Shown here one piece after another: positions 24,739 through 33,700 of a DNA stretch of 64,000 nt; position 1 is the first letter of the stretch; each line of letters opens with the position of its first letter. A model generated the notes under the pieces. That model did no database searches. It saw only the letters and a list, made by a program, of their open reading frames with translations, and was not told the origin of the DNA. Source of the DNA: Parahoeflea halophila. GTDB lineage: Bacteria; Pseudomonadota; Alphaproteobacteria; Rhizobiales; Rhizobiaceae. Where the stretch lies: the NCBI RefSeq assembly GCF_900220985.1, contig NZ_OCPC01000006.1, positions 290,201 through 354,200 of the forward strand, read 5' to 3'. The translations under genes and the position numbers were made by a program.

Positions 24739-25689
24739 TCAGCCTTGCAGCTGCGCCCACATTTCCGCGTCGCGCTTGGCGGTCCAGATCCGTGGCGTGT
24801 CGATGTCGAGCGCTTCGTCATAGGCCCGGGCCACGTTGAACGGCAGGCAGTGCTCATAGATCGCGTAGTCCGAGAATTTCGGGTCGCACTCCGCCCGGCA
24901 TGCATCCCAGGCTTCCTTCAGCGATCCTCCGCGCAACGCAACCTGGGCCACCGGCCGGTAGGTCGACCGGACAAAATCGCTCGTTGAATCAAGGGCGGCA
25001 TTGACCATAGCCTTGCCTGTCAACGCATCGCCTCTCCCCGGCGCAATCGCATCGACGTCGAAGGACCGGATCTTTTCAACCGTTGCCGGCCAGTCGTGGA
25101 AATGCCCGTCGCCGCAATAGCAGGCGGAGTGATACTCGACGATATCACCGGTGAACATGACGTTTTCATCCGGCACGTAAGCCACGATATCACCGGCCGT
25201 ATGGGCACGGCCGAGGAACATCAGGTCGACCCGGCGCTTGCCGAGATAGACCGACATCCGCTTGTTGAATGTCGTTGTCGGCCAGGTCAGGCCGGGAATA
25301 GAGTCGTGCCCCTGGAACAGCCGGGGGAAACGCTCGAATTCCGAATCCCAGTCTTCCTGGCCGCGTTCGGCGACCATTGACCGGGCCTTCTCGCTCATGA
25401 TGATCTGCTGCGCGCCATAGGCGGATGCGCCGAGAACGCGGACTGCGTGATAATGCGTCAGCACAAGATGCGTGATCGGCTTGTCGGTGATTGACCGCAC
25501 CTTCTCGATGACCTTGTTGGCCAGTCGCGGCGTCGCCTGGGCCTCGATGATCATCACGCTGTCATCGCCGATGATGACGCCGGAGTTGGGGTCGCCTTCG
25601 GCGGTAAATGCCCAAAGATCACGGCCGATCTCGGTGAACGAGATCTTCTTTTCCGCCATGTCGCCGGCGGATGCGAATTGCTTGCTCAT
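24739..25689 (-). CDS. MBL-fold metallo-hydrolase with altered metal-binding motif
   Basis: A 316-residue metallo-beta-lactamase-fold protein. The usual HxHxDH reads H79-Y-H81-A-V83-R84, so both second-site ligands of this motif are replaced. The later His (H163 in RAHTAGD) and the bridging Asp (D182 in FTGDIVE) remain, while the final PGHG is PGRG (R219). The first metal site is thus kept and the second is lost consistently. It lies between the FAH-like gene and the hydroxylase gene in the homogentisate operon, 10 bases after the former. It may be a single-metal hydrolase of a ring-cleavage or lactone intermediate. Confidence 0.83.
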   Translation of the reverse strand: MSKQFASAGDMAEKKISFTEIGRDLWAFTAEGDPNSGVIIGDDSVMIIEAQATPRLANKVIEKVRSITDKPITHLVLTHYHAVRVLGASAYGAQQIIMSEKARSMVAERGQEDWDSEFERFPRLFQGHDSIPGLTWPTTTFNKRMSVYLGKRRVDLMFLGRAHTAGDIVAYVPDENVMFTGDIVEYHSACYCGDGHFHDWPATVEKIRSFDVDAIAPGRGDALTGKAMVNAALDSTSDFVRSTYRPVAQVALRGGSLKEAWDACRAECDPKFSDYAIYEHCLPFNVARAYDEALDIDTPRIWTAKRDAEMWAQLQG

Positions 25690-25698
25690 TAAGAAGTC

Positions 25699-26709
25699 CT
25701 AAGCTTTTTCAACAGTTTGTTCGATTGCGCCAAAGATCGAATGTCCATCGGCATCTTTCATTTCAATGCGAATCGTGTCGCCGAAACGCATGAAAGGCGT
25801 CGATGGCTTGCCCGACTTGATGGTTTCGATCATCCGGATCTCGGCAATGCAGGAATAGCCCGCGCCGCCCTCGCTCACCGGCTTGCCCGGGTCTCCGTCG
25901 GGGCCCTTGTTGGACACGGTGCCCGAACCGATAATGGTGCCGGCACACAGAGGACGGGTCTTGGCTGCATGTGCGATCAGTTGCGGAAAATCGAAGGTCA
26001 TGTCGACCCCGGCATTGGCGCGTCCGAAAGGTTCGCCATTCAGATCCACCTCGAGCGGCAGGCTCAGCTTGCCGCCGTCCCAGGCGTCGCCCAGCTCGTC
26101 GGGTGTTACCGTCACCGGCGAGAACGCCGAAGACGGCTTGGCCTGAAAGAACCCGAACCCCTTGCCGAGTTCCGCTGGAATCAGGCCGCGCAGACTGACA
26201 TCATTGACCAGCATCACCAGCGAGATTGCCTCGCGGCAGGTGTCGATATCCGCACCCATCGGCACATCTCCGACGATGACAGCCACTTCACCCTCGCAAT
26301 CGATGCCCCAGGCTTCGTCCGCCATCCGGATCGGGCCGCGCGGCGCCAGGAAAGAATCGGAGCCGCCCTGGTACATCAGCGGATCCTCCCAGAAACTCGC
26401 AGGCATTTCCGCGCCGCGCGCCTTGCGCACCAGTTCAACATGATTGACATAGGCAGATCCGTCGGCCCACTGGTAGGCTCTGGGCAGCGGCGACAGCGCG
26501 TCACGCTCGTGAAACCGCTCGGTTGGTTCGGCGCCGGTCTCGAGCATCGCCGCCACATCTCGAAGCCTCGGACCGACATGCTGCCAGTCGTCAAGTGCTG
26601 CCTGCAGCGTCCGCGCAATGTGCGGTACACCGGTGGCGCGGGTGAGATCACGCGAAACGACGACAAGACGTCCGTCTCGGCTGCCGTCACGAAGTGTGGC
26701 TAGTTTCAT
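25699..26709 (-). CDS. Fumarylacetoacetate hydrolase family protein
   Basis: A 336-residue FAH-fold protein. Metal-binding acidic residues are visible in DCEGEVAVIVGDVPMGAD (the ExE pattern), with LVMLVNDVSLR and later KPSSAFSPVTVTPDELGDAW and CAGTIIGSGTVSN. Its place directly after hmgA and in the same operon as maiA supports cleavage of fumarylacetoacetate into fumarate and acetoacetate. It is shorter than eukaryotic FAH (about 420) but usual for the bacterial two-domain form. A GAGGAAAA ribosome site precedes the ATG. Confidence 0.9.
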   Translation of the reverse strand: MKLATLRDGSRDGRLVVVSRDLTRATGVPHIARTLQAALDDWQHVGPRLRDVAAMLETGAEPTERFHERDALSPLPRAYQWADGSAYVNHVELVRKARGAEMPASFWEDPLMYQGGSDSFLAPRGPIRMADEAWGIDCEGEVAVIVGDVPMGADIDTCREAISLVMLVNDVSLRGLIPAELGKGFGFFQAKPSSAFSPVTVTPDELGDAWDGGKLSLPLEVDLNGEPFGRANAGVDMTFDFPQLIAHAAKTRPLCAGTIIGSGTVSNKGPDGDPGKPVSEGGAGYSCIAEIRMIETIKSGKPSTPFMRFGDTIRIEMKDADGHSIFGAIEQTVEKA

Positions 26710-26880
26710 CCAATTTTCCTCTGTGGTTTGTCCGACGGACTTGAAGATCCAGCCCGCCTCTCCCTGTTTATTCTATCTGAACCCGGCATTCTTGCCCTCG
26801 CGTTCAAAATTGCCGCTCGGCCCGGCCACGCCTGACTTGCCATCCGGCTCGGCGTGGGTCCGGTGCCGTTCGGCCGATGT

Positions 26881-28212
26881 CTACTTGCCGCCCAACCAGC
26901 CGCCGGCTTCCGGCGTGCCGTCGAACTTGCGTTCAAGCCCCTCCCAGCAATTGACGTAACTGGTCTGAAGCGTATCAAGCTCGGCTGCATAACGCGTGAC
27001 CATCTGCGGAAACCTGGTTTCGAACATGAACGCCATCGTGTCCGACAGCTTGACCGGTTTCAGGTCCACCGTCGAGGCCTTTTCGAAGGCGTCGTGATCC
27101 GGCCCGTGCGGCATCATCATGTTGTGCAGGCTTATCCCGCCCGGCACGAATCCCTCTTCCTTGGCATCATACTGCCCCTGGATCAGGCCCATGAATTCGC
27201 TCATGATATTCCGGTGATACCAGGGCGGACGGAACGAGTGCTCGGCCACCATCCAGCGCGGCGGGAAGATGACGAAATCGATGTTCGCGGTCCCCGCCTC
27301 GCCCGATGGCGCCGTCAACACAGTGAAGATTGACGGGTCCGGATGGTCGAAGCCGATCGCGCCTACCGGCGAATAGGTTCTCAGGTCATATTTGTAAGGT
27401 GCGTAATTGCCGTGCCAGGCCACCACGTCGAGCGGCGAGTGATCAATGGCGGTGACATGGAAGACACCGCACCACTTGATGTGCACCAGGCAGTCGGTTT
27501 CCTTGTCTTCATAGGCTGCCACCGGGGTCTTGAAGTCGCGCGGATTGGCCAGACAGTTGGCGCCGATCGGGCCGCGCTCGGGAAGCGTGAATTTTGCGCC
27601 GTAGTTCTCGCAGACATACCCGCGAGCCCGCTCGACGCCTTCTCCGCGCATCACCTTGAACATCATGCCGCGTGGCAGTACGGCGATTTCCAGTGGCCCC
27701 ACTTCGATGAGGCCCATCTCGGTGAAGATCGTCAAGGCGCCTTCTTGCGGTACGATCAACAACTCGCCGTCGGCATCGAAGAAGTAGTCGTCCTCCATGT
27801 CGGCCGTCAGCGCATAGACATGCGTCGCCATGCCCACCTGTCCGACCACATCACCGGCAGTGGTGATGGTGCGCATCGAATCAAGAAAGTTCACCTTCCC
27901 TTCAGGATAGGGCAGCGGATCCCAGCGGCGTTGGCCGAGGGAAAGAATATCCGGCTCGTTGCGCGGCGCCGACAGCCAGTGCGGCCGTTCGACGATCCGA
28001 AAATCGTTGGTATGGCGTACCGTGGGGCGGATCCGGTACAGCCAGGAGCGTTCATTGGTGCCGCGCGGCGCGGTGAACGGAGAGCCGGACAGCTGCTCGG
28101 CATAGAGTCCGTACGCGCAACGCTGTGGCGAATTCTGGCCCTGTGGCAAAGCGCCCGGCAAGCTTTCCGTTTCAAAGTCGTTTCCAAAACCCGGCATATA
28201 GGCAAGCGACAT
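26881..28212 (-). CDS. hmgA: Homogentisate 1,2-dioxygenase
   Basis: A 443-residue homogentisate dioxygenase beginning [26 protein letters not shown], the standard opening of the family. The C-terminal part carries the iron site region with [20 protein letters not shown] and, after GPDHDAF, the closing ETRFPQMVT segment. It opens the aromatic ring of homogentisate, the central intermediate of Phe/Tyr breakdown, to maleylacetoacetate. It is the first gene of the leftward operon and is preceded by CGGAGTG at 8 bases. Confidence 0.96.
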   Translation of the reverse strand: MSLAYMPGFGNDFETESLPGALPQGQNSPQRCAYGLYAEQLSGSPFTAPRGTNERSWLYRIRPTVRHTNDFRIVERPHWLSAPRNEPDILSLGQRRWDPLPYPEGKVNFLDSMRTITTAGDVVGQVGMATHVYALTADMEDDYFFDADGELLIVPQEGALTIFTEMGLIEVGPLEIAVLPRGMMFKVMRGEGVERARGYVCENYGAKFTLPERGPIGANCLANPRDFKTPVAAYEDKETDCLVHIKWCGVFHVTAIDHSPLDVVAWHGNYAPYKYDLRTYSPVGAIGFDHPDPSIFTVLTAPSGEAGTANIDFVIFPPRWMVAEHSFRPPWYHRNIMSEFMGLIQGQYDAKEEGFVPGGISLHNMMMPHGPDHDAFEKASTVDLKPVKLSDTMAFMFETRFPQMVTRYAAELDTLQTSYVNCWEGLERKFDGTPEAGGWLGGK

Positions 28213-28396
28213 TGGAGCACTCCGATATGTGATTGAATCCTGGCCGCATAAAATCAGTTGTAAATGTAACTATCAACAGTACCATTTGCGATAGTGCGAA
28301 AGACCGTAACGTGGCGTCTCCAGTCGGCGATTGTGACTAGCGGGCGCTTCCTGATAGTGTCTACGCGCACTGAAATCTGAGATACGGAGCCCATCA
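28213..28396. promoter_or_regulatory. Divergent promoter region upstream of hmgA
   Basis: An AT-richer 184-base gap between hmgA and the interrupted gene to its right. Around 28262-28287 there is an imperfect inverted repeat, AAATGTA...TACCATTT, that could bind the operon's regulator (IclR- or MarR-type regulators usually control homogentisate genes). No regulator gene is adjacent. A GGAG site for the rightward gene lies at 28386-28389. Confidence 0.3.
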
Positions 28397-28921
28397 GTGA
28401 GTCTGGAAGCCGAGATAAGAGACTGGGACCAGAAGCCTGCGAAGGCGATCACGGAAATTCACGCCACCCATGCGGCGAAGCCGGATCTCATTGACCAATA
28501 GCTCGTGCTGGCAGGCAAACCCGAGCTCGAAACCGGCGCCACCTGGTTGCTCAAGCATCAGCTGGAACACAACCATGCGAAGCTCGATAAGCCACAGACG
28601 CGCAAACTGATTGGCTTGCTCCCGGAGCTGTCAGGCTGGGAGGCCCGGCTGCATTGTCTCCAGGTCTTCCCTGATGTCGACCTGCCGCGCGATGCTGGCG
28701 ATGTGATCCTGGGTTTCGTGCTTGCCTGCAGCAGGGACGACAACAAGTTCGTCCGCGCCTGGGCCTATACCGGCTTGCACCAGCTTGCCCTTGCTCATCC
28801 AGAATACCGTGATCAGGCGCGTGTGGCTCTCGAGACCGCCCAGGAGAGCGAAACCGCTGCCTCGGTGAAAGTACGCCTGCGGCGCGCGCTCAAACAGGGC
28901 TTTCCGTCCGCGGGTGGATAA
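28397..28921 (+). pseudogene. Helical-repeat hypothetical gene interrupted by one amber codon
   Basis: A GTG with GGAG 7 bases upstream opens a frame that encodes MSLEAEIRDWDQKPAKAI and so on for 34 residues, meets TAG at 28499-28501, then continues in the same frame for 139 codons (LVLAGKPELETGATWLLKHQ, GWEARLHCLQ, DDNKFVRAWAYTGLHQLA). The two parts read as one protein with HEAT-like helical pairs, so a single nonsense change is the simplest explanation. Translation could restart at a GTG just after the stop, giving 138 residues. A sequencing error is also possible. The function of the family is unknown. Confidence 0.7.
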
Positions 28922-29349
28922 CATCAGCTGACGCTTGACCGGCATTCACTTCAGCCGCTCGATCATGACTGACCGATCTCGACCTGTGCCTATATCTGCA
29001 GCCAGGTAGATGACGAGCCCGATACTCGTACACCGGTCGGCGTTCGTAGAAAAACATCGCGAGCGCGTCGGAACGTGAAGAGCAAAATAAGTGTCCTTGC
29101 AGGGTTCATGGTCTGAAAACGGACTTTTCGACGTGGAAAACGACACCGTCTTTCGCCAGTGCAGATAATCTCGGTAAGGCACCAATTTGATTCATGCTTT
29201 AGCAATCTTGTGGGCGCAAAGGATAAATTCGAGGCCGGTAGTTCCTGACTACGATTTGTGACCAGGCCCGCCATGTCCATGATGGATCCTTCAACTCTCT
29301 TGGTTCGCATCCCTCTCCATGCGGATGCCCATTCTTAAGGACAAGTCGC
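28922..29349. other. Intergenic region before the chemoreceptor gene
   Basis: I see no gene in this stretch of about 430 bases. Short open frames on both strands lack ribosome sites and family features. The end carries the ribosome site AAGGAC about 8 bases before the chemoreceptor ATG; the chemoreceptor promoter probably lies in the last 150 bases, which are AT-richer. Confidence 0.4.
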
Positions 29350-31689
29350 ATGATCGGCTTCACCAACAGATCCCTCTCTACCAAACTCATTGCGGTGGCG
29401 GGCGCGACAGTCGCGTCTGTCCTCCTCATCTCCAACTATGTCCTGATATCGAGCAGCCAGCAACGCGTCGAAGCGCTGGTGTTCGAGCAGGCCCAGGTCG
29501 AAGCAAAATCCATTGCTGCCGATATCGCCGGCGAAATCGGTGGCCTTGCGACCGCCGCCGCCACCATGGCATCGATCACCGGAAGCGGTCACAATGCAGG
29601 GGACCTCAACCGCACGGCGATCATGAACCTGGTCAAGGCCACCATGCAGACCCACGAGATGGCCTTCGGCGCCTGGTTTGCTGAAGCCGAGAACCAGTTC
29701 GATGGCCGGCAAGCAGACTATATCGACAACAAGGAAATGGCCGGCAACAGCAAGGGCACTTTCAGCCCCTACTGGACCAAGACCGAATCCGGCAACATCC
29801 ATTTCTCCACATTCGACATCGATCCAGCCGACGCCTGGTTCGCAATGTCGGCGACCAGTGGCAAGGGTGCCATCACGCCGCCATACATGGCCGAGGCGAC
29901 TGCGGTTCCGACCACTCTGAGCTCCATTACCTATCCGGTCAAATCCGGCGAAAAACTTATCGGCGTTACCGGAATCGACGTTTCGCTGGCCTCGCTTTCG
30001 TCAAAGCTTGAGAAAATGAGGCCGTTCGACACCGGCCGCGTCATGCTGGTATCGCAAAACAGCAAATGGCTGGTCGGCCCCTCGCCGGAAGCGATGATGA
30101 CCGACTTTGATGCCGACGGGAAGGCAGAACTTCAGGCCGCACTGGATCGTGGTGTATCGAGCACTATCCGCGACCTTGCCGACCAGAACGGCGCCACGAT
30201 TCACCGTTTCGTCTATCCTTTTGAGCTTCCCGGTGTAAACGCAAGCTGGGTGGTTCTGGTCGATGTCCCCGAAGCTGCCATTGCAGGCCCGGTCATGCAG
30301 CAGACCTTCATGATGCTGATCGGGGGTCTGATTGTGCTCGGAGCCGTGCTGCTCGGCCTGTCCGTCTCGGTCAACCGCATGGTCAAGCGTCCGCTTGACG
30401 GATTGGTTGCCGATGTTGCGGTTCTCAGCAAGGGTGAGTACGGCAAACCGATCAGCGGTCAGGCAAGCTCCGATGAAACCGGTGCAGTTGCCCGTGCGCT
30501 CGAAGGCTTCCGTCATCGTCTTGCGGAATCCGATGAGCTCGAAACCCGGGCGGCAGCGGATCGCCAGACCGTCGAACGTGAGCGGGAAGCAAGCGAAGGC
30601 GAGCGCGCCAAGTCTGCCGCACTGCAGAAGCGTATCGTGACCCGCCTCGGCGCCGGTCTGTCGCGTCTGTCGGCCGGTGACATGACCCACCGGATCACCG
30701 AAGAGTTTCCCGGCGAATATGCGCAGCTGCGTGAGGATTTCAATTCCGCCATGCAGAGCCTCGAGCAGACCCTCAAGACGATCAATGCATCGGTGGTCAA
30801 TATCACTTCCGGCACCGGCGAGATGAGCACAGCTGCCAACGACCTTTCGTCACGCACCGAGAGGCAGGCAGCAAGCCTGGAAGAGACCGCTGCTGCGCTG
30901 GATCAACTGACCTCCCAGGTCAATGCCAGTGCGGAAAACGCCAAATCGGCAGCCCAGGCGGTCGAAGACACCAATGAAAGCACGACCCAGTCTGGTGTCG
31001 TGGTGGAAAAGGCCGTTCAAGCAATGACCGCCATCGAGCAGTCCTCCCGTGAAGTCAGCCGCATTATCGGCGTGATCGATGAAATCGCGTTCCAGACCAA
31101 CCTTCTCGCACTCAATGCCGGCGTCGAAGCAGCGCGTGCCGGTGAAGCCGGCCGCGGATTTGCCGTGGTTGCACAGGAAGTGCGGGAACTCGCTCAGCGC
31201 TCGGCTGCGGCCGCAAAGGAAATCGCCACCCTGATCAAGACGTCTGCCAGCCAGGTGGATCAGGGTGTCGAGTATGTCGGCCAGACCGGCGAAGCGCTCA
31301 AGGGCATTTCCTCGCAAGTCGTCAAGATCAACAGCCTGATCCGCGACATCTCCCAATCGGCGTCCGAACAGGCTGTCGGCATCAAGGAGATCAACGCGGC
31401 CATCAACCAGATGGACCAGGTGACGCAGCAGAACGCGGCAATGGTGGAAGAAACCACAGCCGCCAGCATGGCGCTCAACAACGAAGCCAATGTCCTGGGC
31501 GAACTCGTCTCCAATTTCCGGGTGTCCGGAAACGGGGCTGTATCGGAGCTCGGCGCAATGGCGGCACGGATGCGCAGCAAGGACCAGGCCCCTGCCCCGG
31601 CGGCGCCGAAAGCGCCCACCAGAGCGCCAGCCAGCGTGCGCTCCGGCGGAAGCGTTGCCGCAGCCGCTGCCGACTGGAGCGAGTTCTGA
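29350..31689 (+). CDS. Methyl-accepting chemotaxis protein with periplasmic Cache domain
   Basis: A 779-residue chemoreceptor. It has TM1 at about 10-32, a periplasmic dCache-type sensor (about 35-315, with AFGAWFAEAENQFDG, SPYWTKTESGNIHFSTFD and TYPVKSGEKLIGVTGIDVSL), TM2 at about 318-340, a HAMP domain, and a signalling domain with the hairpin tip VIDEIAFQTNLLALNAGVEAARAGEAGRGFAVVA. The C terminus is an Ala/Pro linker ending in DWSEF, which fits the x-[aromatic]-x2-[aromatic] pentapeptide that recruits CheR/CheB. The ligand is unknown; dCache sensors often bind amino acids or organic acids. It is a single gene with a shared terminator after it. Confidence 0.94.
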   Translation: MIGFTNRSLSTKLIAVAGATVASVLLISNYVLISSSQQRVEALVFEQAQVEAKSIAADIAGEIGGLATAAATMASITGSGHNAGDLNRTAIMNLVKATMQTHEMAFGAWFAEAENQFDGRQADYIDNKEMAGNSKGTFSPYWTKTESGNIHFSTFDIDPADAWFAMSATSGKGAITPPYMAEATAVPTTLSSITYPVKSGEKLIGVTGIDVSLASLSSKLEKMRPFDTGRVMLVSQNSKWLVGPSPEAMMTDFDADGKAELQAALDRGVSSTIRDLADQNGATIHRFVYPFELPGVNASWVVLVDVPEAAIAGPVMQQTFMMLIGGLIVLGAVLLGLSVSVNRMVKRPLDGLVADVAVLSKGEYGKPISGQASSDETGAVARALEGFRHRLAESDELETRAAADRQTVEREREASEGERAKSAALQKRIVTRLGAGLSRLSAGDMTHRITEEFPGEYAQLREDFNSAMQSLEQTLKTINASVVNITSGTGEMSTAANDLSSRTERQAASLEETAAALDQLTSQVNASAENAKSAAQAVEDTNESTTQSGVVVEKAVQAMTAIEQSSREVSRIIGVIDEIAFQTNLLALNAGVEAARAGEAGRGFAVVAQEVRELAQRSAAAAKEIATLIKTSASQVDQGVEYVGQTGEALKGISSQVVKINSLIRDISQSASEQAVGIKEINAAINQMDQVTQQNAAMVEETTAASMALNNEANVLGELVSNFRVSGNGAVSELGAMAARMRSKDQAPAPAAPKAPTRAPASVRSGGSVAAAAADWSEF

Positions 31690-31723
31690 GCCGCAGGTGC
31701 GAGACATCGCCATCGATCAGAAA

Positions 31724-31747
31724 AAGGGGCCTTCGGGCCCCTTCTTT
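31724..31747. terminator. Intrinsic terminator between the chemoreceptor and mmsB genes
   Basis: A perfect 8-base stem AAGGGGCC / GGCCCCTT closes on a TTCG tetraloop (C-UUCG-G, an extra-stable loop) and is followed by CTTT. The A-run on the other side (AAAAA before the stem) makes it usable in both directions, which fits its place between two convergent genes. Confidence 0.8.
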
Positions 31748-31777
31748 GCTTATGACATCGAAGCAGGCTGGAGAGCT

Positions 31778-32632
31778 CTATTTCAGCTTTTCGATCATCG
31801 CCGAGAAATCGCGGCCCTTGCCTTCTCCGGCAACGAACCCGTCATAGAGTTCCGTGGCCCGCGCGCCCATCGGCGTCTGGGCCGACACGCTCTCCGCGGC
31901 CTGCTGGCTGAGCTTCAGGTCCTTGAGCATCAGCTCGGCGGCAAAGCCGGGCTTGTAGCCATTGTCGGCCGGGCTTTGCGGTCCGACGCCGGGCACCGGG
32001 CAATAGGTGTTGACCGACCAGCAGGACCCCGACGATGTCGAAACCACGTCAAACAGGCTCTGCGCCGACAGTCCCAGCTTCTCGGCCAGCGCGAAGGCTT
32101 CGCAGGCGCCGATCATCGAAATCCCGAGCAGCATGTTGTTGCAGATCTTTGCCGATTGTCCGGCACCCGCAGCGCCGCAATGTACTGCCTTCTGACCCAT
32201 GATCTCGAACAGCGGTGCGGCACGCGAAAAGGCTTCGTCGCTGCCGCCGGCCATGAAGGTCAGGGTTCCGGCTGCCGCCCCGCCAACGCCGCCCGACACA
32301 GGCGCATCGACCGACAGTAGCCCGTTTGCCGCCGCCAGCTCATGCGCCGCACGGGCGCTGTCGACATCTACGGTCGAGCAATCGATGAAGACCGAGCCTT
32401 TTGAACCCGCAGCCACAATCTCGGCATAGACCGAGCGCAGGATCTCGCCATTGGGCAGCATGGTGATCACCGCGTCCTGACCGCTGGCTGCTTCCGCTGC
32501 GGACCCTGCATTGGCGGCCCCTTCGACGGTGACGCCCGCGACATCGAAGCCTGTGACTTCATGCCCGGCCTTGATCAGGTTCGCCGCCATCGGCGCCCCC
32601 ATGTTTCCCAGTCCGATAAATCCGATCTTCAT
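31778..32632 (-). CDS. mmsB: 3-hydroxyisobutyrate dehydrogenase
   Basis: A 284-residue beta-hydroxyacid dehydrogenase. The N-terminal NAD motif is IGFIGLGNMGAPMAANL. The substrate motif DAPVSGGVGGAAAGTLTFM and the catalytic Lys region GAGQSAKICNNMLLG follow in the usual order. It oxidises 3-hydroxyisobutyrate to methylmalonate semialdehyde, the step before MmsA. It is the last gene of the leftward valine operon, 45 bases after the hydroxyisobutyryl-CoA hydrolase gene. Confidence 0.93.
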   Translation of the reverse strand: MKIGFIGLGNMGAPMAANLIKAGHEVTGFDVAGVTVEGAANAGSAAEAASGQDAVITMLPNGEILRSVYAEIVAAGSKGSVFIDCSTVDVDSARAAHELAAANGLLSVDAPVSGGVGGAAAGTLTFMAGGSDEAFSRAAPLFEIMGQKAVHCGAAGAGQSAKICNNMLLGISMIGACEAFALAEKLGLSAQSLFDVVSTSSGSCWSVNTYCPVPGVGPQSPADNGYKPGFAAELMLKDLKLSQQAAESVSAQTPMGARATELYDGFVAGEGKGRDFSAMIEKLK

Positions 32633-32677
32633 GACGTCCTCCCAAACTCCATTCGCAAAACCGAGCGCGTGCCGCGA

Positions 32678-33700
32678 CTAGAACCCGATATCGCCGCCGG
32701 GCGGTTCCGCCAGCATCGCTGCCACGGTCTCGGCGCTCACATCCCCGATGCCGGCATGGCGCCAGCGCGGGGTCCGGTCCTTGTCGATGATCGCCGCGCG
32801 GATGCCCTCGACAAAATCGCCTTCCGAGGCGCTGCGCGAGGTGAACCGGTATTCCTGCTGCAAGGCCGAGCGGATCTCATCGCTTTCACGCGCCCGCCGC
32901 ACCAGTTCGATGGTGCAGTTCGTCGACAGTGGCGATCCGGCGCGAATGGTCTTGGCCGTCGCCTGCCCCCAGTCATCATCCGGTAAAGACGCCAGAATAT
33001 CGCTGAGCGTATCGGCAGCGAAATGCGCATCCACCTGTTCCCGCGTCGCCATCAGCGGGCCATCCTCGGGATCGCGCGCCAGTGCCGTAACCGCGGACCA
33101 GTCACCGGTCTCGATCAGCGTTTCCGTGAGCCCCCGCCATTCGGCTTCGGGAATGAAATAGTCGGCAAAGCCTGCAAGGATCGCGTCCGACGCGTTCATG
33201 CGGTAGCCGCTGACGCCGAGATACTCGCCCAGCCGCCCCGGCGCCCGTGCCAGCAGCAGGCTGCCGCCGACATCGGGCACCAGCCCGACGGCGCATTCAG
33301 GCATCGCGATTTTCGAACTTTCGCCCACCACCCTGTGCGAGCCATGTAGCGACACACCGACACCGCCGCCCATGGTGAAGCCCTGGCACAGCGCGATATA
33401 GGGTTTCGGGTAGCCGGCAATCTTGGCATTGAGCCGGTACTCGTCGCGCCAGAAGTTCCGGCCGGCGTCAAAATCGCCTTTCGAGGCCGTGTCATACATG
33501 AATTGCAAATCGCCACCGGCGGAAAAGGCCTTGTGCCCCTCGGCGTCGATCAGCACGCAGGCCACCTCATCATCCTCGCGCCACTCATCAAGCGCGGCCT
33601 CGATCGCCAGCACCATCTCGTAGGTGACGGCATTGAGGGCTTCGGGCCGCTGGAGCGTGATCTGGCCGATCCGCCCGATCTTGCGGATGCGGATGCTCAT
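32678..33700 (-). CDS. 3-hydroxyisobutyryl-CoA hydrolase (crotonase superfamily)
   Basis: A 340-residue crotonase-fold protein of the HIBCH/ECH_2 type. It shows AFSAGGDLQFMYDTA (oxyanion hole), GFTMGGGVGVSLHGSHRV, and AMPECAVGLVPDVGGSLLLAR, with the Glu and Asp expected for hydrolase chemistry. The C-terminal extension of about 120 residues (ADTLSDILASLPDD, SLSPLSTNCTIELVRR-like) separates it from plain hydratases. It cleaves 3-hydroxyisobutyryl-CoA to the free acid in valine breakdown. The start overlaps the end of the dehydrogenase gene in an ATGA. Confidence 0.9.
   Translation of the reverse strand: MSIRIRKIGRIGQITLQRPEALNAVTYEMVLAIEAALDEWREDDEVACVLIDAEGHKAFSAGGDLQFMYDTASKGDFDAGRNFWRDEYRLNAKIAGYPKPYIALCQGFTMGGGVGVSLHGSHRVVGESSKIAMPECAVGLVPDVGGSLLLARAPGRLGEYLGVSGYRMNASDAILAGFADYFIPEAEWRGLTETLIETGDWSAVTALARDPEDGPLMATREQVDAHFAADTLSDILASLPDDDWGQATAKTIRAGSPLSTNCTIELVRRARESDEIRSALQQEYRFTSRSASEGDFVEGIRAAIIDKDRTPRWRHAGIGDVSAETVAAMLAEPPGGDIGF

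Noticed and set aside
28922..29349. Short frames on the minus strand before the chemoreceptor gene
   Set aside because: No start with a ribosome site, Arg/Ser-rich composition, and no similarity to a known family.
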